Notes under the pieces: model-generated
The model's input: the letters and a program-made list of their open reading frames with translations, nothing else
Told to the model about the DNA's origin: nothing
The model's database searches: none
From: Actinomycetes bacterium
Lineage (GTDB): Bacteria > Actinomycetota > Acidimicrobiia > Acidimicrobiales > RAAP-2
Direction: 5' to 3'
DNA length: 64,000 bases
Assembly (NCBI GenBank): GCA_021827705.1
Contig: JAKAUQ010000004.1
Location: 1 to 64,000 of the forward strand
Made by a program: the position numbers and the translations under genes
Part shown: positions 1 to 7,288 of the stretch, piece after piece
Numbering within the stretch: position 1 is the first letter of the stretch
How the letters are laid out: each line of letters begins with the position of its first letter

Positions 1-2
1 TC

Positions 3-134
3 GCCCGCGAGGTCGCCGACTCGGTCTACTTCCTGGACGCCGGGGTCATCGAGGAGTCCGGCGACCCCCGCCAGGTCCTGAGCCACCCCCGCTCCGAGCG
101 CCTGCGCAGCTTCTTGTCCAAGGTCCTCAGCTAG
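3..134 (+). CDS. ABC transporter ATP-binding protein, C-terminal fragment
   Basis: Only the last 43 codons are in the window; the gene begins upstream of base 1. The readable tail (AREVADSVYFLDAGVIEESG, then a DPRQVL / FLSKVL ending) matches the end of polar amino acid ABC transporter ATPases of the GlnQ/HisP type: the H-loop lies just outside, and the GxIEExG segment followed by a nucleotide-binding-domain tail ending in FLSKVL is typical of that group. It would energise amino-acid uptake at the membrane. Its 3' end overlaps the stop of the convergent glycosyltransferase gene by 8 bp. The substrate cannot be told from the fragment. Confidence 0.75.
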   Translation, partial: AREVADSVYFLDAGVIEESGDPRQVLSHPRSERLRSFLSKVLS

Positions 135-1557
135 GAGGTTCCGCGCTCGCGCTCAGCGGGGCCGAGGCGCCGAGCACGTCGCTGGTTCTCCCGGCTCGGG
201 CCGGGAGCAGCGGCGCCAGGCTGCGCGCCCGCGCTGCGCCGAGCCAGCGACCCACGGTCGCCGCCGTGTCGTCGGCGATCCCGAGGGGCACGTCGGCGAC
301 GCGCCGGGGCCCGGTGCGCCAGCGCGCGAGGGTGCCGAGAACCCACACGCGGAGACCGCGGCGCCGGCCGAGCACCACCAGGGCCGGACCGAGGAGGCGC
401 ACGGCCGCGCGGGCCAGCGCGACAGCCGCGCCCGAGGCGCGCACCACCAGGCGCCCGCGGGCCCGGGGTGCCAGCTCGGGCACCGTGCGCCCCAGGCGCC
501 GCGCGAGCAGCGCCCCCTCCAGGGCGGCCCAGGCCGGCTGGGCGAGCACGACGGCCACGGCCAGCCGCGTCGTGGGGCCCAGACGCCACGGGGAGGTGCG
601 CGCGCCGTGTCGCCGGGCGAGAGGACCTAGGGACGCGCCGTAGGAGACGCGCTGGCGCCACCAGGCCGACCACGAGGGACGTGCGGGATGGGTGACGACG
701 ACATCGGCGTCGTAGCGGACCCGCCAACCCGCAGCCGTCAGCCGCCACTCCCAGTCGACGTCCTCGCCCACGCGCAACTGCGGGTCGAAGTCGGCGGCCA
801 GCTCGCGGCGCACCAGCAGGCAGGCGCTGGGCACGAAGGGCACGGGCCCGGCCGGGTCGACCAGCCCACTGCGGGGGCCGAGGTCCAAGGGGGAGTGGTC
901 GCGCTCGAAGGCGTCACGGGCACGGGGCCCCCCGGGCCCGCGCACGCGCGGGGCGACGGCGGCGACGCGGGGGTCGCCGAGGTGGGCGAGCAGCCGGCGC
1001 GCCACGGCCGCGGCGTCGCCGACGCTGACGTCGGCGTCGAGGAACCACACCACGTCCCGGGTGACGCGGCGCGCACCGTCGGCACGGGCCACCCCGGGTC
1101 CCCCGGCGCGATCGCGTCGCACCAGGTGCGCACCGGCTCGCGCCGCCAGGCGGGCGACGGTGCCAGCGTCGTGGGACCCGTCGTCGACCACCGTCACCCG
1201 CCAGCCGGAGAGCTCGCCCAGGCGACGGGCCAGGCCCGCCGCGTCGTCGCGCACGGGGATGACCACGTCGATGGTGTCGCGCGCCGCGGCGGGCGCGACC
1301 GGCCGGAAGCGCGGGACCAGCAGACCGGCCCCGATCAGGGGGTCGAGCGCCGTGAGGTCGCCGTCGCCGAGGCGCACCCGGTCGGCGTCGAGCAGGGAGC
1401 GGGTTGCCGGCGCGAGGCGCCAGAGCCGACCCGCCGCCCCGACGACCCCGGGGGCCAGGGCGACGACGTCGGGCCCCTTCGCGACACGCTGATCGCCTCG
1501 TGCGCGGGCATCGTGACCAGAGGGCTCCACCCGGGTAAGTTCTAGCGCGAGGTGCAC
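127..1557 (-). CDS. mftF: mycofactocin glycosyltransferase MftF
   Basis: Family 2 glycosyltransferase that oligoglucosylates the mycofactocin redox cofactor. After about 90 residues of a short N-terminal domain comes a GT-A fold starting at DVVIPVRDD, with a VVDDGSHD motif and a WFLDADVSV (DxD) metal/nucleotide-sugar site, then a GEDVDWEWR acceptor motif. The C-terminal third holds hydrophobic stretches suggesting membrane association. Length 476 aa fits the family. It is divergent from mftA with only 15 bp between the two starts. The GTG at 1557 is used here; an in-frame GTG at 1530 (467 aa) is an equally credible start and would leave more room for promoters. Identification rests on domain order plus the mftABCD neighbours. 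Confidence 0.85.
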   Translation of the reverse strand: MHLALELTRVEPSGHDARARGDQRVAKGPDVVALAPGVVGAAGRLWRLAPATRSLLDADRVRLGDGDLTALDPLIGAGLLVPRFRPVAPAAARDTIDVVIPVRDDAAGLARRLGELSGWRVTVVDDGSHDAGTVARLAARAGAHLVRRDRAGGPGVARADGARRVTRDVVWFLDADVSVGDAAAVARRLLAHLGDPRVAAVAPRVRGPGGPRARDAFERDHSPLDLGPRSGLVDPAGPVPFVPSACLLVRRELAADFDPQLRVGEDVDWEWRLTAAGWRVRYDADVVVTHPARPSWSAWWRQRVSYGASLGPLARRHGARTSPWRLGPTTRLAVAVVLAQPAWAALEGALLARRLGRTVPELAPRARGRLVVRASGAAVALARAAVRLLGPALVVLGRRRGLRVWVLGTLARWRTGPRRVADVPLGIADDTAATVGRWLGAARARSLAPLLPARAGRTSDVLGASAPLSASAEPPS

Positions 1558-1572
1558 GGGCGAAGGGGGACG

Positions 1573-1668
1573 ATGTCCGAGGTGGTCGTGGAACTAGACG
1601 ACGACGCCGTCGTCGACGCGGTGCTGGTCGAGGAGATCTCCATCGATGGGATCTGCGGCGTCTACTAG
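1573..1668 (+). CDS. mftA: mycofactocin precursor peptide MftA
   Basis: A 31-codon gene whose product ends in VEEISIDGICGVY. The C-terminal Val-Tyr dipeptide in the context IDGxCGVY is the hallmark of MftA: MftC decarboxylates and cross-links these two residues, and the released core becomes the redox cofactor mycofactocin. The acidic leader (ELDDDAVVDAVLVEE) fits recognition by the MftB chaperone. ATG at 1573 follows a purine-rich GAAGGGGG ribosome site. The next gene starts 3 bp after the stop. It is the first gene of the mftA-B-C-D-SDR run. Confidence 0.95.
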   Translation: MSEVVVELDDDAVVDAVLVEEISIDGICGVY

Positions 1669-1671
1669 TGC

Positions 1672-1941
1672 GTGACCCGGGCCTTTGACGCGGCCAGCCC
1701 CTGGGAGCTGGCTCCGGGCGTGGCGCTGCGCGAGGAGGACTTCGGGGCCCTGGCCTACGATCCGGCGACGCGCCGCCTCACGTTCTTGCGCAGTGCGACC
1801 CTGGCCACGCTGGTCGGGTCTCTGGGGCGCTACTCGTCGGTCGACGCCGCCCTCGACGCGCTGGCCGGCACCGGCGAGCGCCCGGCACTGGCCGCGGCCC
1901 TGGCGGCCCTGGCCCGACGCGGGGTGCTGCGTGCGCGCTGA
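1672..1941 (+). CDS. mftB: mycofactocin biosynthesis chaperone MftB
   Basis: 89-aa PqqD-like peptide-binding (RRE) protein that presents the MftA leader to the radical SAM enzyme MftC. The sequence shows the typical start (WELAPGVALREEDFGALAYD) followed by a winged-helix-like body and a C-terminal ALAALARRGVL helix. It starts with GTG 3 bp after mftA and its 3' end overlaps the mftC start by 11 bp, implying translational coupling. Assigned from fold-like sequence features and position between mftA and mftC. Confidence 0.9.
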   Translation: MTRAFDAASPWELAPGVALREEDFGALAYDPATRRLTFLRSATLATLVGSLGRYSSVDAALDALAGTGERPALAAALAALARRGVLRAR

Positions 1942-3028
1942 AGCGCCCGTCGCCGACCTGGTCGCCCGGGGCCTGCGCGCGCCGATCTGCCTGACCTGGG
2001 AGGTGACCTTCGCCTGCAACCTGGCGTGCGTGCACTGCCTGTCGGCGTCGGGGCGTCGCGATCCGCGCGAGCTCACGACCGCCGAGGCGCGTCACCTCAT
2101 CGACCAGATCGGGGACCTCGGCGTGTTCTACGTCAACGTTGGCGGCGGCGAGCCGACGCTGCGGCGCGACTTCTTCGACCTGGTCGACGCCGCAGTGTCC
2201 CGGGGCATCGGCATCCGGTTCTCGACCAACGGCTGGGGGATCACGCCCGCGGTCGCGCGCCGCCTGGCCCACTGGCCGGGCGTCGACGTCCAGGTCTCCC
2301 TCGACGGGGCCGACGCGGCCACCAACGACCGCATCCGGGGTCCGGGCAGCTACCAGGTGGCCCGGCGCGCGCTGGACCTCCTGGCCGCGGCCGGCGTCCC
2401 GACGGCGTCGGTCTCCACGGTCGTCACGCGGGCCAGCGCGTCCCAGCTCGACGCACTGGCCGCCCTGGCCCGCGGCTGGGGGGCCGGCCTGCGCCTGACC
2501 CGCCTGCGGCCCGCCGGACGCGGTCGGGCGACCTGGGAGCAGCTGCGCCTGAGCCCGGCCGACCAGCGCCAGGTGCACGCCTGGCTCGTCGCGCACCCCG
2601 AGGTGGCCACCGGTGACTCCTTCTTCCACCTGTCGGCCCTCGGGCCGGGCCTGGCGGGCCTCAACGTCTGTGGGGCGGGTCGGGTCGTCGCCCTGATCGA
2701 CCCGGTGGGCGACCTCTACGCGTGCCCCTTCGCCATCCACGAGCGCTTCCGCGCCGGCTCGCTACGCGAGCAGGGGCTCGCCGACCTGTGGCGCACCAGC
2801 CCGGTGCTGACGGCCCTGCGCACCCCGGAGGCCGCGGGCGCCTGTGCCTCCTGTGGCGCCTACGACGCCTGCCACGGGGGCTGTCGGTCCGCGAAGTTCT
2901 TCACCGGGCTCGACGAGGCGGGGCCCGATCCCGAGTGCGCCCTGGGCCTGGCGCCCGCGCCCGCGCCCGGGCGCCCGCGCGCGGGCGCTGACCACTCGCG
3001 GCCGCTGAGCGTGCGGAGCGCGCGCTGA
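1931..3028 (+). CDS. mftC: mycofactocin radical SAM maturase MftC
   Basis: 365-aa radical SAM/SPASM enzyme that decarboxylates the C-terminal Tyr of MftA and then forms the Val-Tyr cross-link. The SAM 4Fe-4S motif is CNLACVHC (Cys29, Cys33, Cys36), followed by a GGGEPTLR glycine-rich SAM-binding loop. The C-terminal SPASM region carries several cysteines (NVCGAG, YACPF, CASCGAYDACHGGC) for auxiliary clusters. GTG at 1931 is chosen because it sits inside the end of mftB, the family N-terminus is short, and no better start lies between it and the Fe-S motif. The stop overlaps the mftD ATG by one base. Confidence 0.95.
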   Translation: MRAEAPVADLVARGLRAPICLTWEVTFACNLACVHCLSASGRRDPRELTTAEARHLIDQIGDLGVFYVNVGGGEPTLRRDFFDLVDAAVSRGIGIRFSTNGWGITPAVARRLAHWPGVDVQVSLDGADAATNDRIRGPGSYQVARRALDLLAAAGVPTASVSTVVTRASASQLDALAALARGWGAGLRLTRLRPAGRGRATWEQLRLSPADQRQVHAWLVAHPEVATGDSFFHLSALGPGLAGLNVCGAGRVVALIDPVGDLYACPFAIHERFRAGSLREQGLADLWRTSPVLTALRTPEAAGACASCGAYDACHGGCRSAKFFTGLDEAGPDPECALGLAPAPAPGRPRAGADHSRPLSVRSAR

Positions 3029-4200
3029 TGGGCCCGCGGTGGTTCGAGAGCGTCGCCGAGGCCGAGCGCCGGGCGCGGCGGCGCCTGCCGCCCGACGTCT
3101 ACCGAGCGCTCGTCGCGGGCTCCCAGCGCGGGCTCACCCTGGCCGACAACCGCCGGGCCTTCGACGAGATCGGCCTGGTGCCCCGGATCCTCGACGTGCC
3201 GGCCACCCAGGACTTGGGGCGCACGCTGCTGGGGACCCCGAGCGCCCTGCCGGTCGTCCTGTCCCCGGTCGGGGTGCAGGCCGTGCACCCCGACGGTGAG
3301 GTCGCCGTCGCCCGGGCCGCCGCCGCGCGGGGGCTGATCGTCGGGCTGAGCTCCTTTGCCAGCCAGCCGGTCGAGGAGGTGGTCGCGGCCGGGGCCCCGG
3401 TCTGGTTCCAGGTCTACTGGTCGGGCTCGCGCGCCGACCTGGCCGCGCGGATCGAGCGGGCCGAGCGCGCCGGCGTGGCGGGGCTCGTCGTCACCCTCGA
3501 CTGGAGCTTCGACGTCGGGCGCGACTGGGGCAGCCCCTTCATCCCCGAGCGCCTGGACGCGCGCGCCCTGGCGCGCCTGGCGCCCGGGGTGCTGGCCCGG
3601 CCGCGCTGGGCATGGTCCTTCGCGCGCGCCGGGGGCCCGCCCACCTTGCGCGTGCCCAACATGGCTCGTCTAGGCCAGGCCGCGCCCACCTTCTTTGCCG
3701 CCTACCGCGAGTGGCAGGAGACCCCGCCGCCCACGCGCGACGACCTGGCGTGGCTGCGCGCCGCTTACCCGGGTCCCCTGCTGGTCAAGGGGGTCTACCG
3801 GGCCAGCGACGCCCGCGTCTTGGCCGACCTCGGGTTCAGCGCGGTGTCGGTGTCCAACCACGGGGGCAACAACCTCGACGGCACCCCCTCACCGCTGCGG
3901 GCGCTCGGCGAGGTCGTGGACGCGGTGGGCGAGCGCGTCGAGGTCTTCCTCGACGGCGGCGTGCGCCGGGGCAGCGACGTGGCCAAGGCCCTGGCCCTCG
4001 GGGCCCACGGCGTGCTGGTGGGGCGGGCCTACCTCTACGGGCTGGCCGCGGCCGGGACCGCCGGCGTCACCAACGTCGTGGACCTGCTGGCCAGCGGCCT
4101 GCGCGCCACGCTGCGCGGCCTCGGGCACGCCACGATCGACGAGCTGGGCCCCAGCGACCTGCGGGTGCCGGCGGGCTTTGCGGGAGTGCCCCGCCCGTGA
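3028..4200 (+). CDS. mftD: mycofactocin system FMN-dependent enzyme MftD
   Basis: 390-aa FMN-dependent alpha-hydroxy-acid dehydrogenase-family protein (lactate dehydrogenase/glycolate oxidase fold). In mycofactocin biosynthesis MftD oxidatively deaminates the cyclised valine-tyrosine product to give the redox-active alpha-keto amide. Visible features include the FMN-barrel elements LLVKGVY, VSVSNHGGNNLDG (catalytic His region), FLDGGVRRGSDVAKALALGA and VLVGRAYLYGL. The ATG overlaps the mftC stop (TGATG) and the 3' end overlaps the SDR start by 4 bp, so the genes are probably translated as a unit. Confidence 0.93.
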   Translation: MGPRWFESVAEAERRARRRLPPDVYRALVAGSQRGLTLADNRRAFDEIGLVPRILDVPATQDLGRTLLGTPSALPVVLSPVGVQAVHPDGEVAVARAAAARGLIVGLSSFASQPVEEVVAAGAPVWFQVYWSGSRADLAARIERAERAGVAGLVVTLDWSFDVGRDWGSPFIPERLDARALARLAPGVLARPRWAWSFARAGGPPTLRVPNMARLGQAAPTFFAAYREWQETPPPTRDDLAWLRAAYPGPLLVKGVYRASDARVLADLGFSAVSVSNHGGNNLDGTPSPLRALGEVVDAVGERVEVFLDGGVRRGSDVAKALALGAHGVLVGRAYLYGLAAAGTAGVTNVVDLLASGLRATLRGLGHATIDELGPSDLRVPAGFAGVPRP

Positions 4201-4979
4201 GCCGCGTCGCCATCGTCACCGGCGCCGCGCGGGGGATCGGCGCGGCCGTCGTGGACGAGCTGGTCCAGTCCGGCTACCGCGTGGTGGCCGTGGATCGCTG
4301 CCGCGACCTGCCCGGCGTGCCCTATGCCCTGGCGCGGCCCGCGGACCTCGAGGCCGTCGTCGCGCGCCACGGCGAGGCGGTGACCGGCCTGGTCGGCGAC
4401 GTGCGCAGCCGCACCGACATGGAGCTGGCCGTCGACACCGCGGTGCGGCGCTTCGGTCAGCTCGACGTGGTCGTGGGCGTCGCCGGGGTGCTGGCCGGAG
4501 GCGGTCCCGTGCACGAGGTGAGTGACGAGGCCCTCGAGGCGGTGTGGACGGTCAACGTGCTCGGCGTCCACCGGCTGATCCGCGCGGCCGTGCCGGTGCT
4601 CCAGGCCCGCGGCGCGGGCGCCCACCCGCGTATCGTCGCGGTGGCCTCCAGCGCCGCGCACCAGGCGCTGTATCACCTGGCGGCCTACTCGGCGGCCAAG
4701 CAGGCCGTCGTCGGGCTGGTGCGCGCGAGCGCCCGTGACCTGGCGCCCTACGGGATCACGGCCAACGTCGTGAGCCCCGGCTCGACGCGCACGGCGATGC
4801 TCGTGGCCTCAGCCGCCCTCTACGGCCTGAGCAGCGTGGAGGAGTTCGCGCGCCACCAGGCGCTGGGTCGCCTGCTCGAGCCCACTGAGGTGGCCGCGGC
4901 GATCGCCTGGCTGTGCTCGCCGGCCGCCTCGGGGGTCACGGGCGCCGACGTGCCCGTCGACGGAGGCTCGGTGGGCTAA
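4197..4979 (+). CDS. mycofactocin-coupled SDR family oxidoreductase
   Basis: 260-aa short-chain dehydrogenase/reductase. The N-terminus has TGAARGIG for NAD binding and the active site YSAAK with an upstream serine (VASSAAH). The stretch after the first strand (VVAVDRCRDLPGVPYALARP) is longer than in ordinary SDRs and resembles the insertion of mycofactocin-dependent SDRs, which hold NAD tightly and pass electrons to mycofactocin. The GTG start overlaps the mftD stop as GTGA. It is the likely dedicated dehydrogenase of this cluster; its alcohol or aldehyde substrate cannot be predicted. Confidence 0.85.
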   Translation: MSRVAIVTGAARGIGAAVVDELVQSGYRVVAVDRCRDLPGVPYALARPADLEAVVARHGEAVTGLVGDVRSRTDMELAVDTAVRRFGQLDVVVGVAGVLAGGGPVHEVSDEALEAVWTVNVLGVHRLIRAAVPVLQARGAGAHPRIVAVASSAAHQALYHLAAYSAAKQAVVGLVRASARDLAPYGITANVVSPGSTRTAMLVASAALYGLSSVEEFARHQALGRLLEPTEVAAAIAWLCSPAASGVTGADVPVDGGSVG

Positions 4980-4982
4980 CCT
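4977..4982 (+). promoter_or_regulatory. -10 element of homospermidine synthase gene, overlapping the SDR stop codon
   Basis: TAACCT fits the TAnnnT -10 pattern seen repeatedly in this window. Its first three bases are the TAA stop of the preceding SDR gene. A transcript would begin about 7 bp downstream and give the next gene a leader of roughly 20-25 nt. No clear -35 was seen. Confidence 0.4.
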
Positions 4983-5011
4983 CGAGACCCCCCGACGCGT
5001 TCGAAAGCGAG

Positions 5012-6472
5012 GTGCTCGTGCCCAGCCTCCCCCTGCCCGCTCGCCTGGTCGTCCTGGGCGCCGGGTCCGTTGCCCAGTGCGTCCTGCCAATGCTGCTCGA
5101 CCACTTCGGCCTCGATCCCGCGCACGTGAGCGTGCTCGAGAGCCGCGACAACCGGGACCGGCTGGCCGGAGTCCTGGCACGTGGCGTGCGCTACGAGACC
5201 GTGACCATCACGCGCGAGAACCTCGACGCCGAGCTGTCGGCGCGCCTGGGCCCCGGCGACGTCCTGATCGACCTGGCCTGGAACATCGGCCTGGCCGAGC
5301 TGCTGAGCTGGTGCCGCGCGGCGGGCGTGCGCTACGTGAACACTTCCATCGAGGTGTGGGACCCCTACGAGGACGCCAGCACGGTCCCGCCCCAGGACCG
5401 CACCCTCTACGTGCGCCACATGGCCCTGCGGCGCCAGATCGCGGGCTGGGGCGCCAATGACGGGCCCTCCGCGGTGGTCGAGCACGGGGCCAACCCCGGG
5501 CTGGTCAGCCACTTCGTCAAGCAGGCCCTGGTGGACATCGCCGCGGCGGTGGTGCGTGACGGGATCTGGCCCGAGCGCCACGACGCCCTGCGCGCGGCCC
5601 AAGACGGGGACGACTACGCCGAGATGGCCCACCTGCTCGAGGTGCGCACGATCCACATCGCCGAGCGCGACACGCAGATCAGCTCGGCCCCCAAGCGCCC
5701 CGGCGAGTTCGTCAACACCTGGTCGGTCGACGGGTTCTACGAGGAGGGCGTGGCCCCCGCCGAGATGGGCTGGGGAACCCACGAGCGCACCCTGCCGCCC
5801 CTGGCCCTGCGCCACGGCGAGGGGCCGCGCAACCAGATCTGCCTGGCGCGCATGGCCCACCAGACCCTGGTGCGCTCGGTCGTCCCCTCGGGTCCCATCG
5901 TGGGCATGGTGATCCGCCACGGCGAGGCCTTCACCATCAGCGACCACCTGACGGTGTGGCGCGACGGCGAGGCGGTCTACCGGCCCACGGTGCACTACGC
6001 CTACTGCCCCGCCGACGCCGCGTGGGCCAGCCTCGTCGAGCTCGAGGGCAACCAGTACGCGTACCCCGAGACCCAGCGCATCATGAACGACGACATCGTC
6101 GAGGGCCGCGACGAGCTGGGCGTGCTGCTGCTGGGCCACCCCTACCGGGCGTGGTGGACCGGGATGCTGACCTCGATCCAGGAGGCCCGGGCCGTGGCCC
6201 CGCACCAGAACGCCACGACGGTGCAGGTGGCCGCCTCGGTGGTGGGGGCGGTGGACTGGCTGCTGGGCCACCCCAACGCCGGCGTGCGGGTGCCCGACGA
6301 TCTGCCCTGGCGCGAGGTGCTCGAGGTCGCCGCGCCCTACCTGGGCACGCTGTGGTCCGGTCCCCTCGACTGGGATCCGGTGTCCACGCACGTCGACTGG
6401 TTCGACCGGTGGGCCGGCATCCACCTGGATGCCGCCGACCCCTGGCAGTTCGGCAACTTCCTGGTGCGCTAG
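5012..6472 (+). CDS. hss: homospermidine synthase
   Basis: 486-aa NAD-dependent enzyme of the saccharopine dehydrogenase-like family that makes homospermidine from putrescine and another polyamine. It opens with a Rossmann motif (RLVVLGAGSVAQC), then VLIDLAWNIGLAELL, YVNTSIEVWDPY and VVEHGANPGLVSHFVKQAL, all typical of bacterial homospermidine synthases, and its length fits the family. GTG at 5012 is preferred over the in-frame GTG at 5018 because GAAAGCGAG lies upstream. It follows the mycofactocin SDR by 32 bp and overlaps the convergent hydrolase stop through a shared CTAG. Confidence 0.88.
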   Translation: MLVPSLPLPARLVVLGAGSVAQCVLPMLLDHFGLDPAHVSVLESRDNRDRLAGVLARGVRYETVTITRENLDAELSARLGPGDVLIDLAWNIGLAELLSWCRAAGVRYVNTSIEVWDPYEDASTVPPQDRTLYVRHMALRRQIAGWGANDGPSAVVEHGANPGLVSHFVKQALVDIAAAVVRDGIWPERHDALRAAQDGDDYAEMAHLLEVRTIHIAERDTQISSAPKRPGEFVNTWSVDGFYEEGVAPAEMGWGTHERTLPPLALRHGEGPRNQICLARMAHQTLVRSVVPSGPIVGMVIRHGEAFTISDHLTVWRDGEAVYRPTVHYAYCPADAAWASLVELEGNQYAYPETQRIMNDDIVEGRDELGVLLLGHPYRAWWTGMLTSIQEARAVAPHQNATTVQVAASVVGAVDWLLGHPNAGVRVPDDLPWREVLEVAAPYLGTLWSGPLDWDPVSTHVDWFDRWAGIHLDAADPWQFGNFLVR

Positions 6473-7167
6473 GCGTCCTGCAGCGCCGTGGTGACGGCGT
6501 GGGCCAGCTGCGCGGGCCGCGTGAACTGGGGCCAGTGGCCCGTGGGCAGCTCCACCACGGTCAGGCGGGTCATGGCGGCCGTCTCGGCCACGAAGTCCGC
6601 GCCGCGCGCGATCAGCTCGTCGAGGTCGGCCGCGGTGAAGGTGCAGGCGATCAGGGTGGCCGCGAGGTCGTGGCGGCGCGGGTCCTCGAGAGTCACCGGA
6701 TCGCGGGCCACACCCGCGGGCTCGGGCCGGGCCAGCGCGGCCAAGCGCGCGCGCAAGTCCGCGTCGAGGTCGCGCAGGTCGTTGTCGTCGAAGATCGACC
6801 AGTCGGGCAGGGGGATGACCCCGTTGAGGACGGGCAGCTGATCGTTGATGGACTGGCCGGGGTTGGGCGCCAACGTGTCGACGTAGACGATGTGGGCGAC
6901 GCGCTCGACGCGGCGATCGGCGGCGGCGTGGGCCACGGTGCCCCCACCCGAGTGACCGACCAGGGCCACGGGCCCGCGCAGCTCGTCGATCATGGCCACG
7001 ATCGCGTCGATCTGGTCGCGCAGCCCGACGGTGCGGGCGGCCTCCACGGTTTCGAGCCCGCGGGGGGTCAGGGCCAGCGGGCGGTGCCCGGCCGCTGAGA
7101 GGGCCCGGGACACCGGCTCCCAGGACTCGGCCCCGAGCCAGAACCCCGGAATCAGGATGACGTCCAT
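6469..7167 (-). CDS. alpha/beta hydrolase family protein
   Basis: 232-aa alpha/beta hydrolase. It begins DVILIPGFWLGAESWEPV (oxyanion-hole region) and has the nucleophile elbow VALVGHSGGGTV, with Ser in GHSGG. The C-terminal VELPTGHWPQFTRP supplies the catalytic His. Such AB_hydrolase-1-like proteins are often esterases or methylketone-type hydrolases; the substrate is unknown. ATG at 7167 is chosen because TACCGT lies exactly 6 nt upstream, consistent with leaderless transcription as at other genes here. It is divergent from the sulfide module and shares that intergenic region. Confidence 0.8.
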   Translation of the reverse strand: MDVILIPGFWLGAESWEPVSRALSAAGHRPLALTPRGLETVEAARTVGLRDQIDAIVAMIDELRGPVALVGHSGGGTVAHAAADRRVERVAHIVYVDTLAPNPGQSINDQLPVLNGVIPLPDWSIFDDNDLRDLDADLRARLAALARPEPAGVARDPVTLEDPRRHDLAATLIACTFTAADLDELIARGADFVAETAAMTRLTVVELPTGHWPQFTRPAQLAHAVTTALQDA

Positions 7168-7173
7168 GCTGGC

Positions 7174-7179
7174 ACGGTA
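7174..7179 (-). promoter_or_regulatory. -10 element of the alpha/beta hydrolase gene (leaderless)
   Basis: On the minus strand TACCGT sits 6 nt before the ATG at 7167, so transcription would start at or next to the start codon. No clear -35 is visible. Confidence 0.5.
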
Positions 7180-7216
7180 GTGGTGCGGCGCCGGAACCCG
7201 CCACCGGCGCCGGTCG

Positions 7217-7245
7217 TTGCGCGTTGATACCCCAGGGGGTATACT
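7217..7245 (+). promoter_or_regulatory. promoter of the sulfide/persulfide operon
   Basis: A -35 TTGCGC (7217-7222) and -10 TATACT (7240-7245) are separated by 17 bp, the best canonical promoter in the window. The predicted start is near 7252, giving a leader of about 37 nt before the ATG at 7289. The spacer and first bases of the -10 are covered by the palindromic operator at 7227-7242, so repressor binding would block RNA polymerase. Confidence 0.75.
7227..7242 (+). promoter_or_regulatory. CsoR/CstR-type operator
   Basis: ATACCCC-AG-GGGGTAT is a perfect 7-bp inverted repeat with a 2-bp centre. This G/C-tract palindrome flanked by ATA/TAT is the characteristic operator of CsoR-family repressors (CsoR, RcnR and CstR classes). 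It overlaps the promoter spacer and -10. The only CsoR-family gene in the window is the third gene of the operon it precedes (8909-9220), which predicts autoregulation. Confidence 0.85.
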
Positions 7246-7288
7246 GACACGGGGCCCACCGGGTCGACCGGTGCAGAAGGGGATCAAC

